DNA of 64,000 bases, taken from Isoperla grammatica (Eukaryota; Arthropoda; Insecta; Plecoptera; Perlodidae). The position numbers and the translations under genes are program-made. Where the stretch lies: NCBI GenBank assembly GCA_945910005.1, contig OX246743.1, forward strand, positions 13,560,587-13,624,586, written 5' to 3'. Position 1 is the first letter of the stretch, and each line of letters starts with the position of its first letter. Below, piece by piece: positions 20,242 to 32,090 of the stretch. The notes beneath the pieces were generated by a model. It had not been told where the DNA came from, searched no databases, and saw only the letters and a list, made by a program, of their open reading frames with translations.

Positions 20242-23200
20242 ACACGAAGATCCTTGTAAAAAGAAAGATCCTTGTAAAAAGGAAGATCCTTGTAAAGAGG
20301 AAGACCCTTGTAAAGAGGAAGACCTTTGTAAAGAGGAAGACCCTTGTATAAAAGAAGATCCATGTAAGAAGGAAGATCCATGTAAAAAGAAAGACCCTTG
20401 TAAAAAGAAAGATCCTTTTAAAAATGAAGACCCTTGTAAAAAGAAAGAATCTTCTTAAAAGAAAGATCCTTGCAAAAAAAAAATCCTTGTAAACACGAAG
20501 ATCCTTGTAAAAAGGAAGATCCTTGTAAAGAGGAAGACCCTTGTAAAGAGGAAGACCCTTGTAAACACGAAGATCCTTGTATAAAGGAAGACCCTTATAA
20601 AATGAAAGACCCTTGTAAAAAGAAAGAACCTTCTAAAAAGAAAGAACCTTCTAAAAAGAAAGATCCTTGCAAAAAGGAAGATCCTTGTTAACACGAAGAT
20701 CCTTGTAAAGAGGAAGACCCTTGTAAAGAGGAAGACCCTTGTTTAAAAGAAGATCCTTGTAAAAAGGAAGACCCTTGTAAAAAGGAAGATCCTTGTAAAA
20801 AGGAAGACCCTTGTAAAGAGGAAGACCCTTGTAAAGAGGAAGAACCTTGTAAAGAGATGACCCTTGTATAAAAGAAGATCCTTGTAAAGAGGAAGACCCT
20901 TGTAAACACGAAGATCCTTCTATAAAGGAAGACCCTTGTAAAGAGGAAGACCCTTGTAAACACGAAGATCCTTGTATAAAGGAAGACCCTTGTAAAGAGG
21001 ACGACCCTTGTAAACACGAAGATCCATGTAAAAAAGAAGACGCTTGTAAAAAGAAAGACCCTTGTAAAAAGAAAGAACCTTCTAAAAAGAAAGAACCTTC
21101 TAAAAAGAAAGATCCATGCAAAAAGGACTCCTTGTGAACACGAAGATCCTTGTAAAAAGGAAGATCCTTGTAAAAAGGAAGACCCTTGTAAAGAGGAAGA
21201 CCCTTGAAAAGAGGAAGACCCTTGTATAAAAGAAGATCCATGTAAGAAGGAAGATCCATGTAAAAAGAAAGACCCTTGTAAAAAGAAAGATCCTTTTAAA
21301 AATGAAGACCCTTGTAAAAAGAAAGACCCTTGTAAAAAGAAAGGTCCTTGTAAAAAGGAAGAACCTTGTAAAAAGGAAGATCCTTGTAAAAAGAAAGATC
21401 CTTGTAAAGACGAAGACCCTTGTAAAAAGGAAGACCCTTGTAAAGAGGAAGACCCTTGTAAAGAGGAAGACCCTTGTAAAAACGAAGACCATTGTAAAAA
21501 AGAAGACCCTTGTGAAGAGGAAGACCCTTGTAAAAACGAAGACCATTGTAAAAAGGAAGACCCTTGTAAAGAGGAAGACCCTTGTAAAGAGGAAGACCCT
21601 TGTAAAGAGGAAGACCCTTGTAAACACGAAGATCCTTGTATAAAGGAAGACCCTTGTAAAGAGGAAGACCCTTGTAAACACGAAGATCCATGTATAAAAG
21701 AAGAACCTTGTAAAAAGAAAGACCCTTGTAAAAAGAAAGAACCTTCTAAAAAGAAAGAACCTTCTAAAAAGAAAGATCCTTGCAAAAAGGACTCCTTGTA
21801 AACACGAAGATCCTTGTAAAAAGGAAGATCCTTGTAAAAAGGAAGATCCTTGTAAAGAGGAAGACCCTTGTAAAGAGGAAGACCCTTGTAAAGAGGAAGA
21901 CCCTTGTATAAAAGAAGATCCATGTAAGAAGGAAGATCCATGTAAAAAGAAAGACCCTTGTAAAAAGAAAGATCCTTTTAAAAATGAAGACCCTTGTAAA
22001 AAGAAAGAATCTTCTTAAAAGAAAGATCCTTTCAAAAAAGAAGATCCTTGTAAACACGAAGATCCTTGTAAAAAGGAAGATCCTTGTAAAGAGGAAGACC
22101 CTTGTAAAGAGGAAGACCCTTGTAAACACGAAGATCCTTGTATAAAGGAAGACCCTTATAAAATGAAAGACCCTTGTAAAAAGAAAGAACCTTCTAAAAA
22201 GAAAGAACCTTCTAAAAAGAAAGATCCTTGCAAAAAGGAAGATCCTTGTTAACACGAAGATCCTTGTAAAGAGGAAGACCCTTGTAAAGAGGAAGACCCT
22301 TGTTTAAAAGAAGATCCTTGTAAAAAGGAAGACCCTTGTAAAAAGGAAGATCCTTGTAAAAAGGAAGACCCTTGTAAAGAGGAAGACCCTTGTAAAGAGG
22401 AAGAACCTTGTAAAGAGATGACCCTTGTATAAAAGAAGATCCTTGTAAAAAGGAAGATCCTTGTAAAGAGGAAGACCCTTGTAAACACGAAGATCCTTCT
22501 ATAAAGGAAGACCCTTGTAAAGAGGAAGACCCTTGTAAACACGAAGATCCTTGTATAGGGGAAGACCCTTGTAAAGAGGACGACCCTTGTAAACACGAAG
22601 ATCCATGTAAAAAAGAAGACGCTTGTAAAAAGAAAGACCCTTGTAAAAAGAAAGAACCTTCTAAAAAGAAAGAACCTTCTAAAAAGAAAGATCCATGCAA
22701 AAAGGACTCCTTGTAAACACGAAGATCCTTGTAAAAAGGAAGATCCTTGTAAAAAGGAAGACCCTTGTAAAGAGGAAGACCCTTGAAAAGAGGAAGACCC
22801 TTGTATAAAAGAAGATCCATGTAAGAAGGAAGATCCATGTAAAAAGAAAGACCCTTGTAAAAAGAAAGATCCTTTTAAAAATGAAGACCCTTGTAAAAAG
22901 AAAGAATCTTCTAAAAAGAAAGATCCTTGCAAAAAGGAAGATCCTTGTAAACACGAAGATCCTTGTAAAAACGAAGATCCTTGTAAAGAGGAAGACCCTT
23001 GTAAAGAGGAAGACCCTTGTCAACACGAAGATCCTTGTATAAAGGAAGACCCTTGTAAAATGAAAGACCCTTGTAAAAAGAAAAAACTTTCTTAAAAGAA
23101 AGAACCTTCTAAAAAGAAAGATCCTTGCAAAAAGGAAGATCCTTGTAAACACGAAGATCCTTGTAAAGAGGAAGACCCTTGTAAAGAGGAAGACCCTTGT

Positions 23201-26200
23201 TTAAAAGAAGATCCTTGTAAAAAGGAAGATCCTTGTAAAAAGGAAGATCCTTGTAAAAAGGAAGACCCTTGTAAAGAGGAAGACCCTTGTAAAGAGGAAG
23301 ACCCTTGTATAAAAGAAGATCCTTGTAAAAAGGAAGATCCTTGTAAAAAGGAAGATCCTTGTGAAAAGGAAGACCCTTGTAAAGAGGAAGACCCTTGTAA
23401 AGAGGTAAGACCCTTGTAAAGAGATGACCCTTGTATAAAAGAAGATCCTTGTAAAAAGGAAGATCCTTGTAAAGAGGAAGACCCTTGTAAAGAGGAAGAC
23501 CCTTGTAAAGAGGAAGACCCTTGTAAAGAGGAAGACCCTTGTATAAAAGAAAATCCTTGTAAAAAGGAAGATCCTTGTTAAAAGAAAGATCCTTGTTTAA
23601 AGGAAGACCCTTGTAAAAAGGAAGATCCTTGTTAAAAGGAATGCCCTTGTTAAAAGAAAGACCCTTGTAAAATGAAAGGTCCTTGTAAAAAGGAAGATCC
23701 TTGTAAAAAGGAAGATCCTTGTAAAGACGAAGACCCTTGTAAAAAGGAAGATCCTTGTAAAGAGGAAGACCCTTGTAAAGAGGAAGACCCTTGTAAACAC
23801 GAAGATCCTTGTATAAAGGAAGACCCTTGTAAAGAGGAAGACCCTTGTAAACACGAAGATCCATGTATAAAAGAAGACCCTTGTAAAAAGAAAGACCCTT
23901 GTAAAAAGAAAGAACCTTCTAAAAAGAAAGATCCTTGCAAAAAGGAAGATCCTTGTAAACACGAAGATCCTTGTAAAGAGGAAGACCCTTGTAAAGAGGA
24001 AGACCCTTGTTTAAAAGAAGATCCTTGTAAAAAGGAAGATCCTTGTAAAAATGAAGATCCTTGTAAAAAGGAAGATCCTTGTAAAAAGGAAGATCCTTGT
24101 AAAAAGGAAGACCCTTGTAAAGAGGAAGACCCTTGTAAAGAGGAAGACCCTTGTTTAAAAGAAGATCCTTGTAAAAAGGAAGATCCTTGTAAAAAGGAAG
24201 ATCCTTGTGAAAAGGAAGATCCTTGTAAAGAGGAAGACCCTTGTAAAGAGGTAAGACCCTTGTAAAGAGATGACCCTTGTATAAAAGAAGATCCTTGTAA
24301 AAAGGAAGATCCTTGTAAAGAGGAAGACCCTTGTAAAGAGGAAGACCCTTGTAAAGAGGAAGACCCTTGTAAAGAGGAAGACCCTTGTATAAAAGAAAAT
24401 CCTTGTAAAAAGGAAGATCCTTGTAAAAAGAAAGATCCTTGTTTAAAGGAAGACCCTTGTAAAAAGGAAGATCCTTGTTAAAAGGAATGCCCTTGTAAAA
24501 AGAAAGACCCTTGTAAAATGAAAGGTCCTTGTAAAAAGGAAGATCCTTGTAAAAAGGAAGATCCTTGTAAAGACGAAGACCCGTGTAAAAAGGAAGATCC
24601 TTGTAAAGAGGAAGACCCTTGTAAAGAGGAAGACCCTTGTAAACACGAAGATCCTTGTATAAAGGAAGACCCTTGTAAAGAGGAAGACCCTTGTAAACAC
24701 GAAGATCCATGTATAAAAGAAGACCCTTGTAAAAAGAAAGACCCTTGTAAAAAGAAAGAACCTTCTAAAAAGAAAGATCCTTGCAAAAAGGAAGATCCTT
24801 GTAAACACGAAGATCCTTGTAAAGAGGAAGACCCTTGTTAAGAGGAAGACCCTTGTTTAAAAGAAGATCCTTGTAAAAAGGAAGATCCTTGTAAAAAGGA
24901 AGATCCTTGTAAAAAGGAAGATCCTTGTAAAAAGGAAGATCCTTGTAAAAAGGAAGATCCTTGTAAAAAGGAAGACCCTTGTAAAGAGGAAGACCCTTGT
25001 AAAGAGGAAGACCCTTGTATAAAAGAAGATCCTTGTAAAAAGGAAGATCCTTGTAAAAAGGAAGATCCTTGTGAAAAGGAAGACCCTTGTAAAGAGGAAG
25101 ACCCTTGTAAAGAGGTAAGACCCTTGTAAAGAGATGACCCTTGTATAAAAGAAGATCCTTGTAAAAAGGAAGATCCTTGTAAAGAGGAAGACCCTTGTAA
25201 AGAGGAAGACCCTTGTAAAGAGGAAGACCCTTGTAAAGAGGAAGACCCTTGTATAAAAGAAAATCCTTGTAAAAAGGAAGATCCTTGTAAAAAGAAAGAT
25301 CCTTGTTTAAAGGAAGACCCTTGTAAAAAGGAAGATCCTTGTTAAAAGGAATGCCCTTGTAAAAAGAAAGACCCTTGTAAAATGAAAGGTCCTTGTAAAA
25401 AGGAAGATCCTTGTAAAGACGAAGACCCTTGTAAAAAGGAAGATCCTTGTAAAGAGGAAGACCCTTGTAAAGAGGAAGACCCTTGTAAACACGAAGATCC
25501 TTGTATAAAGGAAGACCCTTGTAAAGAGGAAGACCCTTGTAAACACGAAGATCCATGTATAAAAGAAGACCCTTGTAAAAAGAAAGACCCTTGTAAAAAG
25601 AAAGAACCTTCTAAAAAGAAAGAATCTTCTAAAAAGAAAGATCCTTGCAAAAAGGACTCCTTGTAAACACGAAGAGTCTTGTAAAAAGGAAGATCCTTGT
25701 AAAGAGGAAGACCCTTGTAAAGAGGAAGACCCTTGTAAAGAGGAAGACCCTTGTATAAAAGAAGATCCATGTAAGAAGGAAGATCCATGTAAAAAGAAAG
25801 ACCCTTGTAAAAAGAAAGATCCTTTTAAAAATGAAGACCCTTGTAAAAAGAAAGAATCTTCTTAAAAGAAAGATCCTTGCAAAAAGGAAGATCCTTGTTA
25901 ACACGAAGATCCTTGTAAAAAGGAAGATCCTTGTAAAGAGGAAGACCCTTGTAAAGAGGAAGACCCTTGTAAACACGAAGATCCTTGTATAAAGGAAGAC
26001 CCTTGTAAAATGAAAGACCCTTGTAAAAAGAAAGAACCTTCTAAAAAGAAAGAACCTTCTAAAAAGAAAGATCCTTGCATAAAGGAAGATCCTTGTAAAC
26101 ACGAAGATCCTTGTAAAGAGGAAGACCCTTGTTAAGAGGAAGACCCTTGTTTAAAAGAAGATCCTTGTAAAAAGGAAGATCCTTGTAAAAAGGAAGATCC

Positions 26201-26420
26201 TTGTAAAAAGGAAGACCCTTGTAAAGAGGAAGACCCTTGTAAAGAGGAAGAACCTTGTAAAGAGATGACCCTTGTATAAAAGGAGATCCTTGTAAAAAGG
26301 AAGATCCTTGTAAAAAGGAAGATCCTTGTAAATAGGAAGACTCTTGTAAAAATGAAGATCCTTGTAAAAAGGAAGATCCTTGTAAACACGAAGATCCTTG
26401 TAAAAAGGAAGGCAAACACT
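19567..26420 (+). repeat. 18-bp DPCKKK-coding tandem array with higher-order structure
   Basis: About 380 units of 18 bp (type GACCCTTGTAAAAAGAAA), each coding for DPCKKK or an Asp/Glu/His variant. Beyond 20241 the array continues for 6 kb with recurring lesions: the 2-bp-deleted AAGGACTCCTTG block at 20227, 21125, 21787, 22702 and 25651; GTTAACACG stops at 20686, 22247 and 25897; and the frame-changing AAAGAGATGACCC. Blocks repeat at about 1560 bp (20221/21781) and later at 846 and 864 bp (23402/24248/25112), the last two differing by exactly one 18-bp unit. The array therefore grew by duplication of long blocks after the lesions arose. Short in-frame islands remain, such as 23672-24265. Confidence 0.95.
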
Positions 26421-29400
26421 GGTACTAAGTTATCTATTCTTTTCGTCTGCTGATATGTGAATGAATTCTTGAAATTTGAAGTGCTCAAACGAGATCCAGC
26501 TCAAAAAGACATGAATTCTAAAAGAATCTGGACCTTCAGGGACTTTGGGACATTGCGTGAGGATCAGATTTGAGTTTACTTTCGTCATTTCGATATTTGA
26601 TTTGTCACACTCCATCAAACCAAAAAATGTATTTCCATGCAAACTGTTTTGTATGTTATCCCTACAAGCCATCAAAACGTGTCATACCGTATACTTATAT
26701 CTTGGATGAAGAGCATAGTAGGAATATCTAGTTTGTGTTAGTGTTCCATGGGTAAAAACAATATTGTTATCTCGTTACTGATGTTAATGTTCGAACGCAA
26801 ATTATTTATTTAAATGTATTGTAGTAGGACTATAAAAGAATGGAACAAACTATCTGAAGAAACTGTGATTGTAGAAGATGTTCATTTTTCTAGAGTCCTA
26901 CTTAATAATCATTACGATATGACAAATTAAATAGCCTAATTATTGTAATATCAGTTCTCCTTTTACCACTATAATAATATGTACACAATTGTAAAAAAAA
27001 ATAAATACATCATGTAACTTTGAAACTTTGAAGTACTTATTTAAAGGATAATAATATATGTAATAAACAATAATAAATACACAACGGTTGCAGAGAACAC
27101 AACCAATATTTCCTTATGAAATTCAGTGTATTTACTAAGTATTATGAAGGTTGCACAGTAACTGAAAGCTGGAAGATAACGTAACAATATATAATATTCG
27201 TCTACAAGATGATATAATTATTGTGGTATCGCGACTATGGAGGTGCAAGATCACATGCTCGGAAGTCCACGTACTGTCGCCTATTATAAGGGGGGGGGGG
27301 GGGGAGGGCACCATTGACGGCGTTTCTCCCTGAAAGATCATAATTCTTAATGTCTGACGTATTCATGAAGGCAATCACATTACACGCTGATATAATTCAG
27401 TAAGCCGCCTCTCAAAAAGGTGTCATGGCTTACGTAGAATTAGAACCCATAAGTTTCAGATCTGTGGGCACCAATCTCTCTATAAGTTTAGTTCCAATAT
27501 TACAATTAATTTACTAAATTGAATGAATCCTTGTACGTTATCCTTACTCGCAGTCTGTACATTAACGGGAAGGTTTTCCTTCACAGCAGATCAAGGCCAG
27601 CAAATAATAAGTTCCTTCCAAGTGAGCTGCTAATAAACTTGCCTTTTTGGAAAAGTTGTCAATTTAAAATATTACTAAAGCGTTCATTACGTTGCCAAAA
27701 AGGCACCGCATTTCTGACAACTTACAATTCCGCTGTTCCCAATAATAATAGTTGGATTTATCCACAAATACCGAAAACATGTTTTCACTTCAAAATGCCA
27801 TTTGTTGATTTTTATGACGTAACAAGATTTTAAATTTGTCCTTTTCTCGGCTGTTATCGTAAAACGAGTTGTTACGTTATATCTGTGTATTAATGAATTT
27901 CCTACAAGGCGAGGTTCATTGCATATTTGAAGATCTCTTGAAACTTACAAACGTGCCATTTACTGAACTGTTGTTCCAATGTTACGAATAATTAACCGTG
28001 AGCTGTAGATTAATGCTGGAAACTTAATTGTTATTCGTACTAGAACAAAATTTAAATTAAGTATACTAGGATTTATTTGTATCTATTGCTTACCATATTT
28101 AAATTGTACGGAATAAATCGTAATAATTACAAAATAATAACCATTCTCAACAATACTACACTAACAACAGTAAAACCAACACGAACATATCGTGAACATA
28201 AATTCAGCACATAACAGTTTAGTTTTTTTTGTTATCTTTTTATTTACCGCTTTTGATAAGTGATATTTCCAGTTGGTGCAGTTAGTGTCTTGCACGTCTG
28301 CAGCTTTTCATGAATAACGAGTTATATAATAATGTGTTAATGTGTTGTAATCACATGCACCAATAATACTGGCTGTTGCCGCTGGTCAGATAAATGATGG
28401 TTACTGATGTGGTATTGCATCTTGTCGCGCTGTTCATCTTCATACATCACCAACCCATCGTCTTATTACATAAACATGAGATGGCCATGTTCATGTGCGC
28501 TACATTAACACATGGGTGACTATATAGGAAGCGCGTTGGTTGCGTTCAATTCTGCGCTAGTTGAGTAAATGAGATTTACGGGTTGGAGATGTTTTGTACT
28601 AGTGAAGATAATTACTACTTCATAACTGAGACAGGCAACACGAGCAACGAGACATATGGATGTACGAGGGTTGCGAGTCCAGTTGGGCTGGCTCCGTTGT
28701 GACGTGATGAACCCCGACGTATGTAGAGCGCGCTTCGGACGATATCCTTTCTGCAAGATGAGTTTCTTGTTGCAAAATTGATGTATAAATATTTGTATGT
28801 GTCTTCATCCTGTATCAACGAATAAAATCTTAGGATGTTGTATATAAAAAGTTGAATCATTGAATTGAGTGTCCAATAAAAGTAAAACCCCTCCACATCA
28901 AAGCTCGTAATCTGTTTTTTGCGTCATATTTATGGTAAATAGCAAAGACTTTCTTGAGCTTCCTCGCGGATTGGGGTTTGGATCCCCAACTCACACAAAT
29001 CACAATCCAAGTTTACGACGTTTCAAGTCAGCTGTTGGAGCACACAGGTTAAAAAATAAACAATAATTAAAATACCGGAGGACCACTTTACTTGTATAAA
29101 GACTAATATTAAAACAGTTAATGAACAGTAAAAACAATCGAGCTAGTTCACATCACTAGACCTAATTACGAGTGTGATGGTTAGTATTACTTTTATATTT
29201 ATATTACAATTACAATTGATGACACTAAAAGATCGCTGGAGCGGATGTGTTCCCACCAGTCCGATACAGTTAGTAGCCTCGAATCGACTGACGAGAAATC
29301 TTGAAGAGGAGAAGGGGGTGGTACATCACACCATCCCTCTTGGTCAACAGGGTTGACAAATGTAAAATGAACTGATAATAAAACACACTTAGTATTACAT

Positions 29401-29540
29401 CACTTTCGTAGACTCACTTCTCTTCCATCTCATCACACACAACTCTCTCACAAAAACATCTCGTATCCTAGCAACCTCCAAACTTTAAACACCGCCTTCT
29501 ATACTTAACAATTCCCAACCACGGTCTCCTGGATTTACTC
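26421..29540. other. AT-rich sequence without recognisable genes
   Basis: I see no supported exon, RNA gene or transposon here. It contains a G15 run at 27290-27304 and scattered AATAAA-like motifs near 27000-27080 that could serve as poly(A) signals. Confidence 0.5.
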
Positions 29541-29598
29541 CTAGCGGAGTAATTGCGAAGCGCAAAGCGATCTAGTGGACCTTGTTCCCAACATGCTC

Positions 29599-30156
29599 GA
29601 CACGACACATCAGTTCGACGGAATCGAGTGCTCGTAGGGGAGGGGCACCAGCTTGGTGATGGGGCGCTTGAGTACACCGCTGGACGTCCGGATTGCAGCG
29701 ACTCGGACGTGACCATCCTTCCCGGGAAAGGTCTCGGTGATAACCGCAAGTGGCCACTCCAGAGGCGGACGACGGTCCTCCTTGACCAGCACCACCATGC
29801 CTGGCTGGAGACTGGATTGGGGAGAAGTCCATTTCCCCCGCTGCTGCAGCGCTGATGGCAGTTGACCCATCAACTGCTACGACGTTGAAACCTTGAACCG
29901 GAAGCATGTTAAACATTTATGTATAAGTGCTTTGACTACTTTCTTAATTCTCGGAATCCAATAGCGTTTCCGAAGCGATGCAATCAGAAGCTGTGGTCCT
30001 GCATGCAGTAATCGTTGATGCTCAGCCTTGATGATCAATTCGGTAACGTGGTGGTTTGGTGGTAGGATGATTTGGTGTTTGTTGTCATACGGAAGCGGCG
30101 AGTGTCGCAATCTTCCACCTACTCGAAGAACTCCTGATATATCTACGAAAGCATGT
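29599..30156 (-). pseudogene. BEL/Pao retrotransposon integrase remnant
   Basis: Reading minus from 30156, the sequence has the linker typical of BEL/Pao Pol (SGVLRVGGRLRHS, LPYDNKHQIILP) and the integrase zinc-binding domain (HH...H...LLHAGPQLLIAS, KCLTCFRFK). It then jumps near 29890-29910 to the C-terminal region (QQRGKWTSPQSSLQPGMVV, KEDRRPPLEWPLAVI, PGKDGHVRVAAIRTSSGV, KRPITKLVPLP). The catalytic core (DDE) between these parts, roughly 250-300 residues, is absent, so this is an internally deleted copy. No matching LTR pair was found; sequence at 29230-29500 may be its 3' flank. Confidence 0.85.
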
Positions 30157-31380
30157 AGATCACGTATGTTATATCCATAGGCTTACCGCCAACGCTTCAA
30201 ATATAGCCCCGCCCCTAAACACCGCCTGTGTACAATACAAGGACGCTATCTATGGGTACATTCCGAAACCTCCTGAAAATGATGGGGTTCCAGCCATAGA
30301 GATACCACACTGTAGTAGCTAGAGAACCTACTCCCATCTGCGGTGCATGGGCCGCCATTGGCAGTTTGAAGAAATCAAGATGGCTTCTTTGTGTGGCAAA
30401 AAGCAGCGCGGAATTCAAACTGAGTACAGTTTCCAAGTACTTGCCGGTATTTTATCGGCTTGGATACTGATCTTCAGCGTAACCAATCGCATCATTTATG
30501 AACATGTTAAATTAATTGTAGTTCAAAGACCATTTTCTTAGACAAACATTAATGGTTGATTATTAAAAGTGGAAAATGCCAGACAGGATAGAACAAAGGG
30601 TTAATAAGAAATGGGCCACCCCCCACATCCACACACCCAGTAGCACAGAACATTTTCAAGCGTTTCTTTGTTGTGTACAATTGGTAATAATTAATCTTTC
30701 CCCCTCCCCCCCCCCCCCCCCCTGGCGGCTACTCATAAGATTGTATGTTTATTTTAGGCCTATGCTACTAGTATGTCAGATAGTTGAATTTTGGAGAAAT
30801 GTTATAAGTAATTGATTTCATAGAGGATGTGTGGTAGAGATATATGAAAATAAAATAAACAAAACATAACAGATCTCCCCCCCCCCCCCCCGCAGGTATA
30901 AATTGACAGAAGTATGTATGTAGATAATGTGATAGGGTACCTTAGAGCATGGATAGGCAAGTAGAGCTTACTATTACTGGGCAGGATGGTCGTGGAATGG
31001 AATAAACTTGTGTGATAAAAGTTAGGGTTTGCGTGCAAATTTGGCCATCCCGAAAGGGAGGGAACCTGAGGGAGAGCTGGCGCAGAAGTCAAAAAACACT
31101 ATAATTCATTTTACAGAGGTCTTGATTTTTTAATATCAAAATATCCAATAGGTCATTAAGAATACAAGTTCCAATTTTAAAATAGTTAAATATTCGTTCA
31201 TTTTTACCGTAACAGAATTACAAACATCGTAACAGAATTACAATTACTTTAATATGACTACACAGATTCAAAATATTAATTAGTGCATGTATTTTCAAAT
31301 TTTGTATAAGTATCTAGTATGTATTAGTATCATACTATGAAAAATAAATTGGCATTTCTTTGCGACCAGTCACAGTAAAG
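30157..31380. other. No supported gene; C-homopolymers
   Basis: It contains a C17 run (30706-30722) and a C15 run (30877-30891). An ATG frame of 64 codons at 30347-30541 has one hydrophobic stretch (VLAGILSAWILIFSVTN) but no other support. Confidence 0.4.
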
Positions 31381-32090
31381 GCCCGGTTGACAGAATCGGC
31401 AGCAAACTTAAAAGACGAGCGAAATTGAAGGTTTTAAGTGGTCATACCAGCGTACTGAATTTAACAGACTTTTTCAATGTGCTCTGCTTACTGAAAGTAA
31501 GATTCAAGTTGTTCATTTTTCGGAACGAGTCAGAAATGATATTCAACGTCTTATAGACCAGTCGGATCTCCCGAAAACGCAAACGGTCCACTTTATTTGT
31601 GCAATATCACCAGGCACCACTGAATAATATGTAATCCGTTTATTTTTTGTAACTTATTTCAATAAATATTATTTTATAAGAATAAAACAAACTTACACAC
31701 ATTTTATCAAGCATTTACCCGTGGTGTGAAAAAATACAAACGTTTAAAGTCACTCTCACGTTTAAACGTCCCATCCCTACATCGGAGAGAGACGAATCAG
31801 GAGTTAAATACAGATGAAACCAATAAAGAAGTAAATGAAGCTACCACGCCACTAAAACTCCAGGTCTCTTCCTGGGTGAGGGACGAGGGTGCTATATTAC
31901 CGGAAGAAAGGTAAACTGACACATCGGACGGATTATTTCTAAAGCTGCTGATGGCTGGGTTGTGCAATTTGTTTTTTAAGTCAGCGGAGAAGGTGACTGA
32001 TACATATGGCCAGACATCGACGATGATGATGAAATCCCGGAAATGGATATAGTTAATGTTCTTCCCAAGCCACAAATCGTGGAATAATTA
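31380..32090 (+). pseudogene. Decayed transposon-encoded protein remnant
   Basis: Plus-strand reading with frameshifts gives GPVDRIGSKLKRRAKLKVL, then HFSERVRNDIQRLIDQ and ISPGTTE, and about 300 bp later IWPDIDDDDEIPEMDIV. The GPVDGIG-like opening and the WPD.DD stretch resemble C-terminal regions of transposon-associated proteins in arthropod genomes. This is from memory of family patterns and needs a search. No intact frame remains. Confidence 0.35.

Noticed and set aside
19078..26415. Long minus-strand frames across the DPCKKK array (patterns FTRVFL, LYKGLP, SFLQGS)
   Set aside because: The 18-bp unit is a multiple of 3 and has no antisense stops, so all antisense frames are open by arithmetic. 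The sense strand has the recognisable protein and non-repeat flank.
30215..30541. Overlapping small frames on both strands near 30350
   Set aside because: The minus frame begins at TTG. The plus frame has an ATG and one hydrophobic stretch but no other support.
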